From: Bombardia bombarda
Lineage: Eukaryota; Ascomycota; Sordariomycetes; Sordariales; Lasiosphaeriaceae
NCBI GenBank assembly: GCA_030512295.1
Contig: JAULSR010000010.1
Coordinates: 310,001-374,000, forward strand
Length of the DNA stretch: 64,000 nucleotides
Direction of reading: 5' to 3'
A program made the translations under genes and the position numbers. How positions within the stretch are numbered: position 1 is the stretch's first letter; each line of letters starts with the position of its first letter. A model generated the notes under the pieces. It did no database searches. It had not been told where the DNA came from and was given only the letters and a program-made list of their open reading frames with translations. Of the stretch, positions 1 through 11,540 are shown piece by piece.

Positions 1-1228
1 TGTAGCTGCGTTGGACAATCGGGGGATGGTGTGAGCTCCTGGCGTTGGTATAGCTGCGGTGCCCTGGGTCGCCTAGGAGGGGCTGGCGGTTGGTTGCATT
101 CTCGCTCCGGGTGCGCACTGAAGCCGTCCGGGACCGAGGGGATGGGTGGCGGCCTCGTGGGTCGTCGTAGAGATCATCCATCTCTCTGCTCCTTGGCACG
201 CTGACCTGGATGTACCGAGCAATGTACTCGGGTGGGGGCCGATGGTCCGAGACGGGCGGGTAGGCCTCGGGGTAGCGGACTTTCTCCACTGCGCGCTCGA
301 CCTCGACGAAGCGTCCCTTGCGCTGGTCCGGATACGGATCCGGGAAAGTGGAGCGACGCGTGAAGGTCGGCTGGTCATCATAGTCTTGGCGCGGAGCGCG
401 GGACCGGTCGTAGCGGGTGGCGCCGTAAGCCATGGCGGCGCCGGCAGCAACACCGAGGAGGGTGCCGACAACTGCGCTTGCGCTTAGGCCGTTTGAGTTT
501 TGACGGGGCGTGGCTGTGGGCTCGTAGACGGAGGAGCTGGTGGTGACGCTCCGCCTCAGACGGCTGGGATAAGGCTGATCGTCGTCGTTATGGGGCTCCA
601 CGTAGGGACGCCGTGTGGCAGTTCGGGTGGAGGCACCACGACTGAAAGCACCAAATGCCGAAGATGCAGAACTGGCAGCCGAGGGCATAACGTCGTAGTT
701 CCAGTGCAGGATGCGGCTTGCTTCTTCGTCTGTGGACTGAGTTCGTCGCAGAGTCGAGCCGCTGTAGTGCGACGGATATTCTGCGGGCGGACGGTAGATA
801 ATGGCCATGTTGTTGCCGTCGAAGTCGGTGATATCCACCCTCGTTTCGCCACCGCCGCCGACAGACCGGCTGGCCGAGGCCCCACTGGCGGCCGACCGGG
901 TGTGCGTTTCAGAGGGGTGGCGCAGGTAGGCCTCCTGGATATCGGGATTAGCCCGCACCGCGAAGGCAAATGCGTCGTTGGCCGCGTCGGCAGAGGGCGC
1001 GGCGAGGGCAATGCGCGAGATCCTTAGCGGGCGTTCACTGCTGGCAGTTACCTGGCGGATCTGGAAGACGGGCGTCGCCCGCGACGAGGACCTGCCGTAG
1101 GTGCCAAAGGTAATAGAGGGGAAAGCCCCGTCCTCGGTCGTCAGGTATTGCAGGCTGAGAGGCTGGACGATGGCTGAGTAGAAGGACGAGGACGAGGGGA
1201 GGTGCGCGACCTCGAGGAAGGGGAGCAT
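1..1228 (-). CDS. VOC/glyoxalase-fold protein with long low-complexity tail (partial, 3' end outside window)
   Basis: One frame stays open from an ATG at 1226-1228 (minus) to the left edge, 409 codons with no stop and no intron needed. The first ~85 residues fit a fungal vicinal-oxygen-chelate (glyoxalase/bleomycin-resistance) module: it opens MLPFLEVAHLPSSSSFYSAI, then FPSITFGTYG, and later ISRIALAAPSADAANDAF, the usual pattern of helix, strand and second half-repeat start. The specific reaction and metal ligands cannot be named. From about residue 110 the protein becomes rich in Ser, Arg, Pro and Tyr. Near residue 240 there is a short Gly/Ala-rich hydrophobic stretch (VVGTLLGVAAGAAMAYG) that could insert in or lie on a membrane. 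The family call is an inference from the N-terminal pattern; the tail is unrecognised. The C-terminus and stop lie outside the window. Confidence 0.7.
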   Translation of the reverse strand, partial: MLPFLEVAHLPSSSSFYSAIVQPLSLQYLTTEDGAFPSITFGTYGRSSSRATPVFQIRQVTASSERPLRISRIALAAPSADAANDAFAFAVRANPDIQEAYLRHPSETHTRSAASGASASRSVGGGGETRVDITDFDGNNMAIIYRPPAEYPSHYSGSTLRRTQSTDEEASRILHWNYDVMPSAASSASSAFGAFSRGASTRTATRRPYVEPHNDDDQPYPSRLRRSVTTSSSVYEPTATPRQNSNGLSASAVVGTLLGVAAGAAMAYGATRYDRSRAPRQDYDDQPTFTRRSTFPDPYPDQRKGRFVEVERAVEKVRYPEAYPPVSDHRPPPEYIARYIQVSVPRSREMDDLYDDPRGRHPSPRSRTASVRTRSENATNRQPLLGDPGHRSYTNARSSHHPPIVQRSY

Positions 1229-4200
1229 CAGGGCGATATAATAATAAGAATAATAATAATGCGCAACGCCCGGCTGCTGACACGAGATGGCAGCAAGTAA
1301 TGCACCCAGCAGCGCAGCGCGCAGGAGGCAGCAAGCAGCACGCAGAAGCACGCAGCAGCCTTGGGGGTGGGTGCGAGAGCCGTCAGGAGGGGCGCAAACG
1401 ACGGGCTGAGGGGATAATTCGAGTGCGGCGCACGGAGAGCTGTGAGAGCCTGGGCCGGGGGGGTTTCAGCGCACCGTGGCTCGTGGCGTAACCAGGCGGG
1501 CACGCAGGGGTATGTAAGGTAGGTAGGTTGAAAGTCCAACTGCCTGTTCACTCTTGTGCACCAAGTAGAGTGGTGTGTCTCTCGGGTGCGCTTTGCGAGT
1601 GTATGCTCTCTGGCCTTCAGAGCGATAGCCGCCGCTGATGGTGGGTTGGACAAATACGATGTGCTGTGATGTGATGTGACTGATGTTGGGCCGCACCCCC
1701 CTTTCAAACTCTAGGTTGCTCTCAGACACAAACAAAAACACACCGACAGGGAGGGGGAGAAGAGCGGATGACGCGACTTTCTTTGTTCTCTTTTTGCAAC
1801 GACGGGATGGCAGCGAACGAGCGAGCGAGATGGAAAAATCTACATCTCCACGCTGGCGTCAGTCCGGAGAGGTAAACAAATACACCCACCTAATAACAAT
1901 AATAACTAGGAATGGATGGATGCGGGCGATTGATCCACGTCAGTCGGCCAGTGCCCTGCCCTGTCTCCCTGTCTTTTCCCGTCCTGGGCACGCCTCTATT
2001 CCCTCCACCCACCCATACAAGAGCTGAGGTGGGAGTTTTATGGGGAACGGCCTACCAGGTCGCCTGAATTGGTATGCACTGTGGACGCTGCACACCTGCA
2101 CGCCAGGCACGACGGGCGGTGCCCAACCTCCACTCACGAGGTGGATGATGGCCCAATGGGCCCAATAAATGGCCTTGTGTGTGGGCATGCACAATGATTC
2201 AAGAAGGGCGCTTAAGTATTATTCCTGTAGGTAAGTAAGAAGCTGCGCAGATTTCCAAGATCTATCTTGTACAACAATGGAACTGATCTACTCACGCTGT
2301 ATACAGTGTTTTACATATTATCTAGGGAAGACAGTTTTGCAGGTGACGTTGATAGTTGATATCCATCAGTCATGTCACTCACTGTCGGGCGCTCTGCCAT
2401 TTGACGCCCGACGCCAATCTGCCAAGCCCGGGAGTTAGCCCGGCACGCCTTCCGGCGGTCAAAATCCCAGGGCATGGGCCAGATGCCGGCCACCCCCTCC
2501 TTCTCAACGGACTACTGTTACACAGTTACATACAATAGACCTTAGTGTATTCTAGGCAGACCTCGCAGACCGACCAAACCAAGACCATAGAAGGCCCGCC
2601 ACCTTGCGCCTTCACTTTAATGCAGCCGATGCTCAATGCGAACAGCAACGGCAAAAGGCCCTGTCGGTCTGTGTAGCATGGCCAGGCCGGTGAGCAAGCG
2701 CTGTAGAATGTATTAGAAGGGGCTCATGGTGTGTGTTCGCGGAAACCATGCAGGGAAAAGCCACAGGCACATGGTCAACTCTGGACTAGCGATGTTACCT
2801 GTCCTTGGGTGGACCAGGAAGCAAGGCATATCTGGTAACCAAGTATTGTGGATTGTGACGACGTTTGCCTGTCACAAGAAGGGGCTTTGTTATGATAGGC
2901 CATTCTCCTCTGATAGGTATTGGATGGAGGGATAGTTCAGCGCCAGAACAGGTCGCCAAGCACCCTCCTCCCATTCGTGGTTGGTCAGGCCTCTGAACCG
3001 GGTGGATTAATTGGTGGTTGCATCGAGGTCGGCGTGAGGCCGCCTTCCCGTGTGTCTACCGAGTCAGGCGTGCATGGATGGAAAGCGCAAATAAACAAAC
3101 AAGCACCCTTTTCTCCTGTAACATTCAGCTCATTTTCTGGTACATACGTACCTCCAAGCTCGGGCAGGTGCTGTGCATACAGTAACGACTCAACAATCCC
3201 GCGCTTTCCTCGTTCCACAGCTTTGCCTTCCGAAGGCAAAGCTGGGTGGCCGGGTGGGAGTGACGCCTGGTTACATACGTATTCATTCGCCAGGTCTGTA
3301 AGGGCGAGGGCCAGGGGGGCCAACCGAGAAAGAAGATGCATCATGGATTTAGACGGGTCTCTGAGATGGGTCAATCAATGCTACTGCCTGCGCTGTCGAG
3401 TCGGATACCGGTGATGAGAGAGAATTTCCGGGTTTCCCTCCCCGCTGCCTATCTATCGTGACATCAGCGTGTATCAACGAGTGGTCATCATTTGGCGTCA
3501 GGCATAAACGCCTTTACACAGCAGCACATCACTATTGCGTGAATGTTGTCGCATCGACCATATGCATGTTGCTTTTGGTGCACAGTTAATCGTCCAAACG
3601 CTCCCGCCATCTCTGCAAACATTACTACACCCAGGTCCAACAAGCCACATGTTATCTGGGACAGCGATCAATCTAAGGCACGAGGTAGAGAATTGTGAAC
3701 GGAAAAGATTTGAGGCAAAGATGTCTGGCAGCAAAACTATTATGAATTAAGTATTTGCATCTAGCTGCCTCAAACTTGTTGACTTCTGGACAGAAGCCAC
3801 CAGTCTCAACCCAACACTCGTCGTAAATTTTCGTCCAGCCAAGCCCTGTTACTCCAGAGCGTCGTTTCAGACGCGGTGGAGCAAATACACGTGGTGTCCC
3901 AGTCCAACGACGCGTGGCGTACGTTGGCGCGGGTTCCCGGACAGACGCATCGCCAAATCGAAGGCTCACCGGGTTGTAAGTGCCCGTCGGCTGGTTAGCT
4001 TAACAGGAAAGAGGCTTGGAGAAAAAAATGCGTAACATAGGAAAAGGGGAAATCGGGCCAAGTTGAAGTGGCCCGAAAAGACGACGAAAGCGTCTTGGAT
4101 CCGTTGTTGAACGCCTTATGTTTTGGTTGCAAAAACACCGACAGCGCAAGCACAGGCGACCCAAGTTCCGGAGGCCATTGGCAGTTGGCCGCGATGTTGT

Positions 4201-4347
4201 ATCACGGAACCAGCCAAGGCCACCGCACCTCCCACAAGGAGAGGCAATCAGATCTTCCATTCGACCCCCCTTCCCTACCGGCATTGGTGGTGTCGGCGGC
4301 ACAGGTACTCCTCTACCTCGATGCCTTCGGGAAATCAGGAATGCCCA
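1229..4347. other. intergenic region, ~3.1 kb
   Basis: No gene is supported. The part next to the VOC gene has an ATA/AAT-type trinucleotide run (1238-1260) and a GCA-rich stretch (about 1307-1361), probably its promoter and leader. A perfect 13-bp inverted repeat lies at 3218-3244. Overlapping open frames on both strands at 2920-3414 are discussed under findings. Confidence 0.6.
3218..3244. repeat. perfect inverted repeat, 13-bp arms, 1-nt spacer
   Basis: The left arm cagctttgccttc (3218-3230) is the exact reverse complement of gaaggcaaagctg (3232-3244), with a single C between. It is isolated in non-coding DNA. It could be a cruciform, a protein-binding palindrome or chance. Confidence 0.9.
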
Positions 4348-5167
4348 TTAGATGATGTCCCACGCATCCTCAGCGGCATGGCAGAACTTGCTGCATGCAA
4401 CGCTGGCCGACAGACTGTAGTTGCTGATCGAAATCTTCTCGTCCACATATCCGTCGGCAAAGTTGTCGGCGCCCTTGGCCATGGCACCAACAAAGACACA
4501 GATGCTCTCGTTGGGGCCCAGTGTGTCTACATACTCGCGCACCCGCACGACGGGCGCGTCGAAGCTGAGCGTGATCTTGCGGCAGTTGGGAGGCAAATGG
4601 TCCGTGATGGGATTTTGGATCACTTTGAGCAGCTTCTCTTGCGAGTTGGCGCCCTTGATGGAGAGGCGGTGAAGAAGCTGTACCATCAGGCCGGCAAATC
4701 GCTTGAAGGTTCGCGGGATACGGACGGAGGGCGACACCTCAATCAGCACACCCTTGGCGGTCTGGATGTAGATTTGCAGCTTGCCTGCCTTGTTCACCGG
4801 AGAATCGAGGAGGGTGAGCAGACACTAGACAAAAAGCAAAGCGTTAGCAGCAGCGTCGGGAAATTTCAAATGCACACTTGGCTCATCCAACCTGGTGCGT
4901 GATATCTGGGCGGGCGTCGCTGATATCCCGGTTCATCTTGCGCATAATACCGATATGCTCGTCGCTGTTGAGGAGCGAGTATTTGTCTTCCCTCTGAAGA
5001 CCCATGCGGCTGGCACCGCCGTGCGACGCCTTGTAGGTTTCGAGACTTGCATTAGAGAGTACGACGATGAGTCTCTTTGTGTCTTTGTCGTTGGGAGGGA
5101 TTGGGAGGTGCTGCTCGGCCACCAGCTGGGGCAGCGCCGGGGGAGGGAGCGACTGGGTTCCTGTCAT
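4348..5167 (-). CDS. EMG1: 18S rRNA pseudouridine N1-methyltransferase Emg1/Nep1
   Basis: Emg1/Nep1 is a SPOUT-class methyltransferase of the 90S/small-subunit processome that N1-methylates a conserved pseudouridine of 18S rRNA and is needed for 40S biogenesis in the nucleolus. Exon 1 is 4892-5167, the intron 4825-4891 (donor GTTGGA, branch-like GCTAAC, acceptor CTAG), and exon 2 4348-4824. The join is phase 0 and gives 250 residues, close to the 252 of yeast Nep1. Diagnostic blocks are ARPDITHQ + CLLTLLDSP across the splice, IPRTFKRFAGLMVQLLH, NPITDHLPPNCRK, FVGAMAKGADNFAD and LSASVACSKFCH near the C-terminus. The start is the first in-frame ATG and matches the family N-terminus in length. 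Upstream at 5568-5660 there is a possible 5' leader intron (see findings). Identification is firm. Confidence 0.96.
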
Positions 5168-8100
5168 CGTAATGTTGTGTTAGACGTCTCTGCGCGTGCG
5201 CAAGTGAATGAACGAATGGCTTTGGGCTTTGGGCTTTGGGCGGTCTGCGACTTCCAGTTGTTGAAACTCGATGTGTACAGGAGAGGTGCAAAAAGAAGGC
5301 AGAAAGAACCAGATACGATGCGCCCGCTCAGCCTTTTTGCCTGCCCCACTTCACTTAGAGTGACTGGCTGGCGTGACTGGATCGACCAGAGCGGGGCGCG
5401 CCACAACCGACTTTTTCTCCTTTGTTTGGCCCAGGCCATTTGTGGTTCGCGCGCATGGCAAGAAGCTCCCACACAAAAGCACGATTCAGGTCCTAGACAA
5501 CTTTGTAACGTGCACCCAAGTCTCGATATAGATGACAGATGCTAGCCGGAGTTTCGCTCTCGCTCCTCTAGAGGCAGGAAATGGGTAGGGCAAGGGTGAA
5601 TTGGAATAGGTTGAGGACAGCCAGACTGGAAGCCGAAACTTGATTGCAATTCTGACTTACTTGGCCGCTTGCCTGCTCGGTGCTCTGGAGAGTACATTTT
5701 GGGGAGCTGCGGCGAGTGTGAGCAATCGAAGTCCACTGAATATGAATCCGAACGGTGGGAAGGTCGGACTAACGGCCGCAATGAACCGCAATGAATTATG
5801 GAAAGTACACACTTGACTGACTCGGTGGGTTCAGGTCGGCGAAGAGGTCAATTGAGCGGCGAGAGACAGTGCAATTCGATGATGACGAGATCAGGTGAAT
5901 AGGATAGGAAGCACGGGAGCTGTTGTCGGCGGACGCTTGGGGTAAGTTCGTCTTTAAGTTGAACGAAAATTGTCTCGGCTTGAACCGCTAGTGGGGCGGA
6001 AGTGATTGGACTTGACAAGTCACGATGCGCGGACGATATTTGTTGAAGGCGGTGAAGGGGCTTGTTCGGTAACAGTTGATGGTCTGGGTCTGGCTCAGGG
6101 TCTGGGAGCCGGGCGAGGGTCGTCTTATTATCGTCCCAGAACTCAGCGATGGACAGGAACCCTTGTGGCCGGCAATGGATCCGGATCTGAGTAATTACAA
6201 ATGCCAGACCCCCCAACCCCCATCAAAAATTCTCTATATTCAACCTCCAACCCCGCGCTGTCTCTTTGACGGGCATGTTGTCAGACAGCCCGAGCCAGAG
6301 CCAGATTCCAAGACCTCTCGGGTGGGTGCTGGATTGCTGACAAGTGACAACGGCCAAGCCCTTTCACCACCAAAGTGACCAAACAATGTTAGCCGCTGCG
6401 CCAAGAACGTTAGCGGAGCTACAGCACCATTGCCCCTGGAGTCTCCATGGGCCGTTTTTCTTTATCAAGACTGCAACAGGCTATCCGTACCTACACAGTA
6501 ACTTGAAAAACGTGGCCCTCGACCCGTGTATTGCTTAGCACTCTTTGTTTTTTTTTGATCCCGTATTGAACCTCAAACAAACCCACCTAATATGGAAGGT
6601 ACTACCTGGGAGCCTGGGTACCTATCTTACTACCGATAGTCAGAATAGAGGCAAACTCAGAGGCGACGGGATGACAAGATGCAGGCTGCCCAGAACCACT
6701 GTAGCACAAGTACCTGTTGAACTACTAGCACGGCGTTTACCTGATTTGGACATTGTTGAGTGATCTGCTGAATCGTTTACAACACATGGACATCAAACCC
6801 GCACGTCAGGTACTATTTGGGGAAACTGTTAGCACCGATAAAGATGATGGCTCGGATAGGTAAGTAATAAGAGCATACGGATTAATGAGTTAGCCAATAA
6901 TGACAACAAAGATAGGGGCTCGCTTGAGGTCAAGCAGCGCCTGTTAGAGGGGTCTGAAATTGGCCGGGCTCCCCGGAGCTCGTCATATCGTATCCTCTAC
7001 GAATGACTTAACTACCCGCCTATGATAGTCTATAGAGTAGCACCAATTCTAAGTTCAGCGGGCCGAGATGCGTCTCATGTCCACGAATACACCTCAGACT
7101 TCTGGATATCTGCAGATTTGAAGTTGCATGGCATCGACGTACCCCGCTATTATTCTCTCTTATCGGTTGCCGACTGCCCATCGGATAGCGGCCGCAGATA
7201 GGTAGGTCAGGGAGACTTGAAAGGGGTCAAAGCAGCAGCTACCCGTAAACTCGGCACGCCCCGTCATTCCTGTCAGCTTAGACCAATCCGTTTCCTGATC
7301 AGTTCAGGGTATCATCCGCTCACAAGATAAAGACGGGTGTCACTGTCAAGGTGAGCCCTTTCGTTGCTGTTGGTTTATGCCCCGCTCAGCTGGCAGTCTG
7401 TCTTCCAGACTTACACAGTAGAGTAGAACGCGGTGGGAACCCGAGTCAGCCCCCTGTCAGCTGTCAGCCGGGATATTCTCATTTCTTTCTTCATACTTAC
7501 GGATATACACAGTTCACCAGCGGGAAGCTGCCTTGTTATCCTCATTACTACCTCGTGGTGAACAAGTGGTGTCATTAGATGGGGAGATATGTAGAGATAT
7601 GATTCTTCTTGCCCTGGTTGATGGATTCAAGTCATAGGAACGGCGTACATTACCGCGGCGAACACCGACAAGCTCCGACTGCAGTGTCGGACTGTCGGTA
7701 GGTGTCGGCAGGAATGTGCATACGTACCTAGCTGAATGCCAGCCCGGCTTCCGCAGAGATACAGGTGATGGACTAGAGTTAGGTTGATATGACAGGTTAG
7801 TAGTATACCTAGGCATGTGCATACGCTCCGAGAATACATGAACTGCTCTGCAGGCGAGTCGGGTGGACCCTCGGATTTAAAAGTCGAGCCAGGTGTAAGA
7901 GAGATGGGCCGAAAAGACGTCAACTGGGGGGCATTCGGGGATCTGCAGTGTCAAGCTTGGCATTTCGAGATACCCGATCTGATCGACGTTTCACCGTGTC
8001 AGAGGCGAGAATCTGCAGTCAGCAACACGCTCGTTCTGCAATATACTTACCTACATTATATCCGTACCAACATACCCGAGACTGTGGAGATTGTCCTTCA

Positions 8101-8449
8101 TAGCTCTTATTCCTACTGGCAGCTATTGGAAGTGTGCAAGGTGTACTGGAGATAAATCGAGAGCACTGAATATGCAAAACAAGGCGCACACAGTCGCAGC
8201 CTATCTATTTGATCTGATGTGCTTTTGCAGACAAAGGCCATGCCCAATCGAGGACAGGGAAACCAGGTACCCCATTGGGTCGTCAAGAAGGTGAGGTATG
8301 GATGACATGAAACCGCTTTCTAAATGAACGAATGGTCAACCCACTCTGGCCGCCGCCCCCCGCTGCCCCGCAAAAGCTTATATTAGTACGTACTCTACCT
8401 AGATGCTTGGGCGAAATGGGGTACTCAAGATAGGCAAGGTAGGAAAATG

Positions 8450-8467
8450 GGTAGGTAGGTAGGTAGG
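8450..8467. repeat. GGTA microsatellite
   Basis: Four to five consecutive GGTA units in non-coding DNA, followed by related GGAAG sequence. A simple repeat with no inferred function. Confidence 0.85.
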
Positions 8468-8583
8468 AAGGGTATTTCAAGTTTGTCGCATATTCCACCA
8501 ACGCGGCGATGAGGATTTGTCAAATAGGTACCAGATCCGGTTGCATTGCTTGGAGCTTGGGCCCTGTAGGTAAACTACGAGAC

Positions 8584-8602
8584 TACCTAGGTACCTAGGT
8601 AC
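8584..8602. repeat. CCTAGGTA palindromic tandem
   Basis: tacctaggtacctaggtac-type sequence in which the self-complementary words CCTAGG and GGTACC alternate. The same arrangement recurs at about 58091-58112 and, in shorter form, at about 13374, 54542 and 56014. Confidence 0.85.
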
Positions 8603-9536
8603 CAAAACACCTTACTCTGTCATATCCAGGAGGAATGTTGAATACGCAGAGGAACGTCTCTAAAACTTGAAGTTCGGGCATGTAAGGAGGTAAGGCCTTT
8701 GGGGCTTGCCTCTGTTTGACTGTTTCGCCAAGAAGGGATGTGCAAAACTCGAGAAAATTGCCTGGTAATCCCAACGTCTACATAGGTACGGTGTTTTCGT
8801 CAACATTTCCTTGGCATCTTCTAGAAATCAAATACTCATGCTCAATGGAATCCAACTCCTGCCACCCTGAAAACAAATGAGACGTTCGAAATGTGCTACT
8901 TGGTTGACGGCGGCAATGTGAGACTGTGCGTGCAAACCCGCCGTCAATTTGACTGCGCCCCCAGTTCCTATGGCTGAAAGTGCCAATTGGTAGTGGTAGT
9001 AGTGAATTTGTTAATGCATTTGTTAGAAGATAGAGCACTTTTGTGCGTTAGAGAGCGGGTCTGCACTAACAGCAGTAGGAAATACACTATCTGCGCATAT
9101 TATTCACCGAGGATTCACCCAAACCCGCCAAGTTTCCTGTCCTCCTTCCCTAACGACCTCTTGGGCGGAACTTCGATTGTTCTTGGCAGTTGTTCCCGAT
9201 CAATGTTTGGCGAGCAGGTTGTTTCCGCCGCGGGATTCGATCGTCACCTTGTTCATGGATTTCTTGATGGGGAGGATTTTCTGGTCTTTGACACGGCAAC
9301 ACGAGCAATCGCAGCTTTTGGTTGGCCGGAAGATGCAGCCCGTTCCAGGTCTCTAACGCCCCTCGTTTCGCCTCTTATGCGCAGCTCACTCCCGCCATGG
9401 AACTTTGGAATCTGCTCTCCCCGCGCACATACTGTGCCCTTTGATTGCGCCCTCTACAGAATACGCCGTGCATACCTACTGTTTGCGAAGAACTGCACGT
9501 ATTACTCGCAACCCAGGAGGCGGCCCTGCTTGTCGT

Positions 9537-9599
9537 CCTGTCACAGTCGCCCTGTCACAATCGTCCTGTCGCAGTCGTCCTGTCACAGCCGCCCTGTCA
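9537..9599. repeat. 14-bp minisatellite, 4 copies plus a partial
   Basis: The unit cctgtcacagtcgc is repeated head to tail at 9537, 9551, 9565 and 9579 with one to three substitutions per copy, and a partial copy starts at 9593. There are no spacers, so it is not a CRISPR array. It lies inside a weak open frame (9014-9700) that I do not accept as a gene. Confidence 0.9.
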
Positions 9600-10501
9600 G
9601 GAACGAGGCCGACTCGAGACGACGCCCAAGCAAAGCCCTCGTCTACCTCGTAGGGAGAGGCCACAATGAAGGAAGAGATCGGTCCATCGCTGCCAAGTGA
9701 CTGCGTTGGCCGCCCTCCCCACGGCCTCCCCGGTGGTCTCGTCCTCAAGTGAGGATTGTCCAGGGCGAAGAAGCTACCTGAGATCCGTCGACAGTCGAGG
9801 CCGAGGATTTAGCTATTATCTAGCGCTGCCAGATGTTGTTTGAGCTTCAACGCCGGGTCCTTCTTGCCTCGCAGCCCGAGCCACCGGATACAGATCAGAT
9901 AGGCCAGCCTTGAGCCAGGCTGCCTTACTATCGAGTGCGCCTGGGGGTCACAGGCCCCTTTTGCGTACTCCTTTTGTGTCCTTGTACAATGTATTCCACA
10001 TCATTGCCTGCAGGTGCCCATCCTGTCAGTCCCCCTGCGACGGTGTCTTCCTCACATCCAGTTTCAACAGCCCCCCCATGCGACCGCAGGATCGCCATCT
10101 GCCATGCACTGAGCTATACCACAGGCGCCCAGGACGATCGACCTGCCCATCACCTGCCATGCTTGCCATGCCGTTCATGCCAAGAGACATAAGTAGCCTC
10201 GCCCGTCGACGGATCCACGCCAAGACTATTTCCCTCCGAGAGCTACTGCTATAAACATCCTCATATCCAGTGGCTGGACTTGTTCTCGGTCGTCATTCGC
10301 CCCTCCTTATTTGCTTTTCGTTACTCTCTCTTTCTGCGCTTTGGTCGCTTGTTTTGCCAGTTAATATAGGATCACGTTGACCGTGCATCACTTTCTCTCG
10401 TTAGCTTCTTATCTGAAGTCTTGTCCAGTCGACGGCCACTCCTTTCACTTTTCCTCAGTTTTCGATCGATATCGTTTATTATTATTAGTCTACCGTTCAA
10501 G

Positions 10502-11502
10502 ATGCATAACACAAACGTCCTCAGCGCTTCGGTGCTTCTTTCTCTTCTTGCCCTTGTGCAGGCACAGGCCGCTCTAGACCCGGCTGTCGTTCAGAAGGGC
10601 TCGTTTGTCGATGGACTGTCATCTCTCGGCGCTGATCCCGTTCAGGCGGCGTCGGCAACCTCGCAGAACAACTTCATCAACTTCTGTAAAGGACAGACTC
10701 TCACCAATGGCCTTCAGATCACCGGGGGGTCATGCAATGGCATTGGTACGTAACCCACCCACCCACCCCAAAGGTGAAGAACAGCGAGACAAACACATAT
10801 GACTAACACCACCCATCAGTCATGGGCCAGATCCCTGCCAAGAACAATATGATCTCAAGCGTCATCCTGAACCCTCAGAACGGCCAGCAAATACCGGCCG
10901 GTCAGGATTTCGACATCACCGTCCAGGTCTCGAACCTCAAGGCCGGTGCCTTCACCAACGCCGTCGCTACATACTATGCCGCGCCCCAGGTCGTCGAGGG
11001 CGGTCTGGTGGTTGGACACACACACGTCACCGTCCAGGACACGGGCGCCAGCCTGAACCCCACGACGCCTATGGACCCGACCCAGTTCGCCTTCTTCAAG
11101 GGTATCAACGATGCCGGAAATGGCCAGGGAACGCTCAAGGCCAGTGTGGCGGGCGGGCTCCCGGCTGGAAACTACCGAGTCTGCACCCTCACGTCCGCCT
11201 CCAACCACCAGCCGGTGATCATGCCGGTGGCTCAGCGTGGAGCTCAGGATGACTGTGTTAGGTTCACCGTCACTGGAAACGGTGGCGCAGTCAATGAGGC
11301 TGCGAACAATGGTGCCAAGGGTCTGGCAGCCGCTCAACTCGCTCAGCAGGCCGTGGATATCGGCCCCGGCGAAGCTCTTGTTGGACAAGTTGCCGCTGGC
11401 GCTGCTGGAGCTGCTGCTGGTGCCGGTGCCGCTAATGCCACGGACACTGCTGGGGCTGCTGCTGGAGCAGGTGGTGCAGGTGCAGCTGCCGGAGCTGGAG
11501 CT

Positions 11503-11540
<38 letters not shown>

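Larger units (their letters stand above)
5168..10501. other. intergenic region, ~5.3 kb
   Basis: No gene can be supported. Near EMG1 there are a 7-nt tandem repeat (gggcttt, about 5222-5240) and a good splice-site pair (5568-5660). Further on are a GGTA microsatellite (about 8450-8467), a CCTAGGTA palindromic tandem (8584-8602) and a 14-bp minisatellite (9537-9599) inside a weak open frame 9014-9700. The last ~250 nt before 10502 are pyrimidine-rich, as expected for the promoter and leader of the secreted-protein gene. Confidence 0.55.

Noticed and set aside
9537..9599. Regular repeat considered as a CRISPR array
   Set aside because: 14-bp units with no spacers in a eukaryotic genome; it is a minisatellite.
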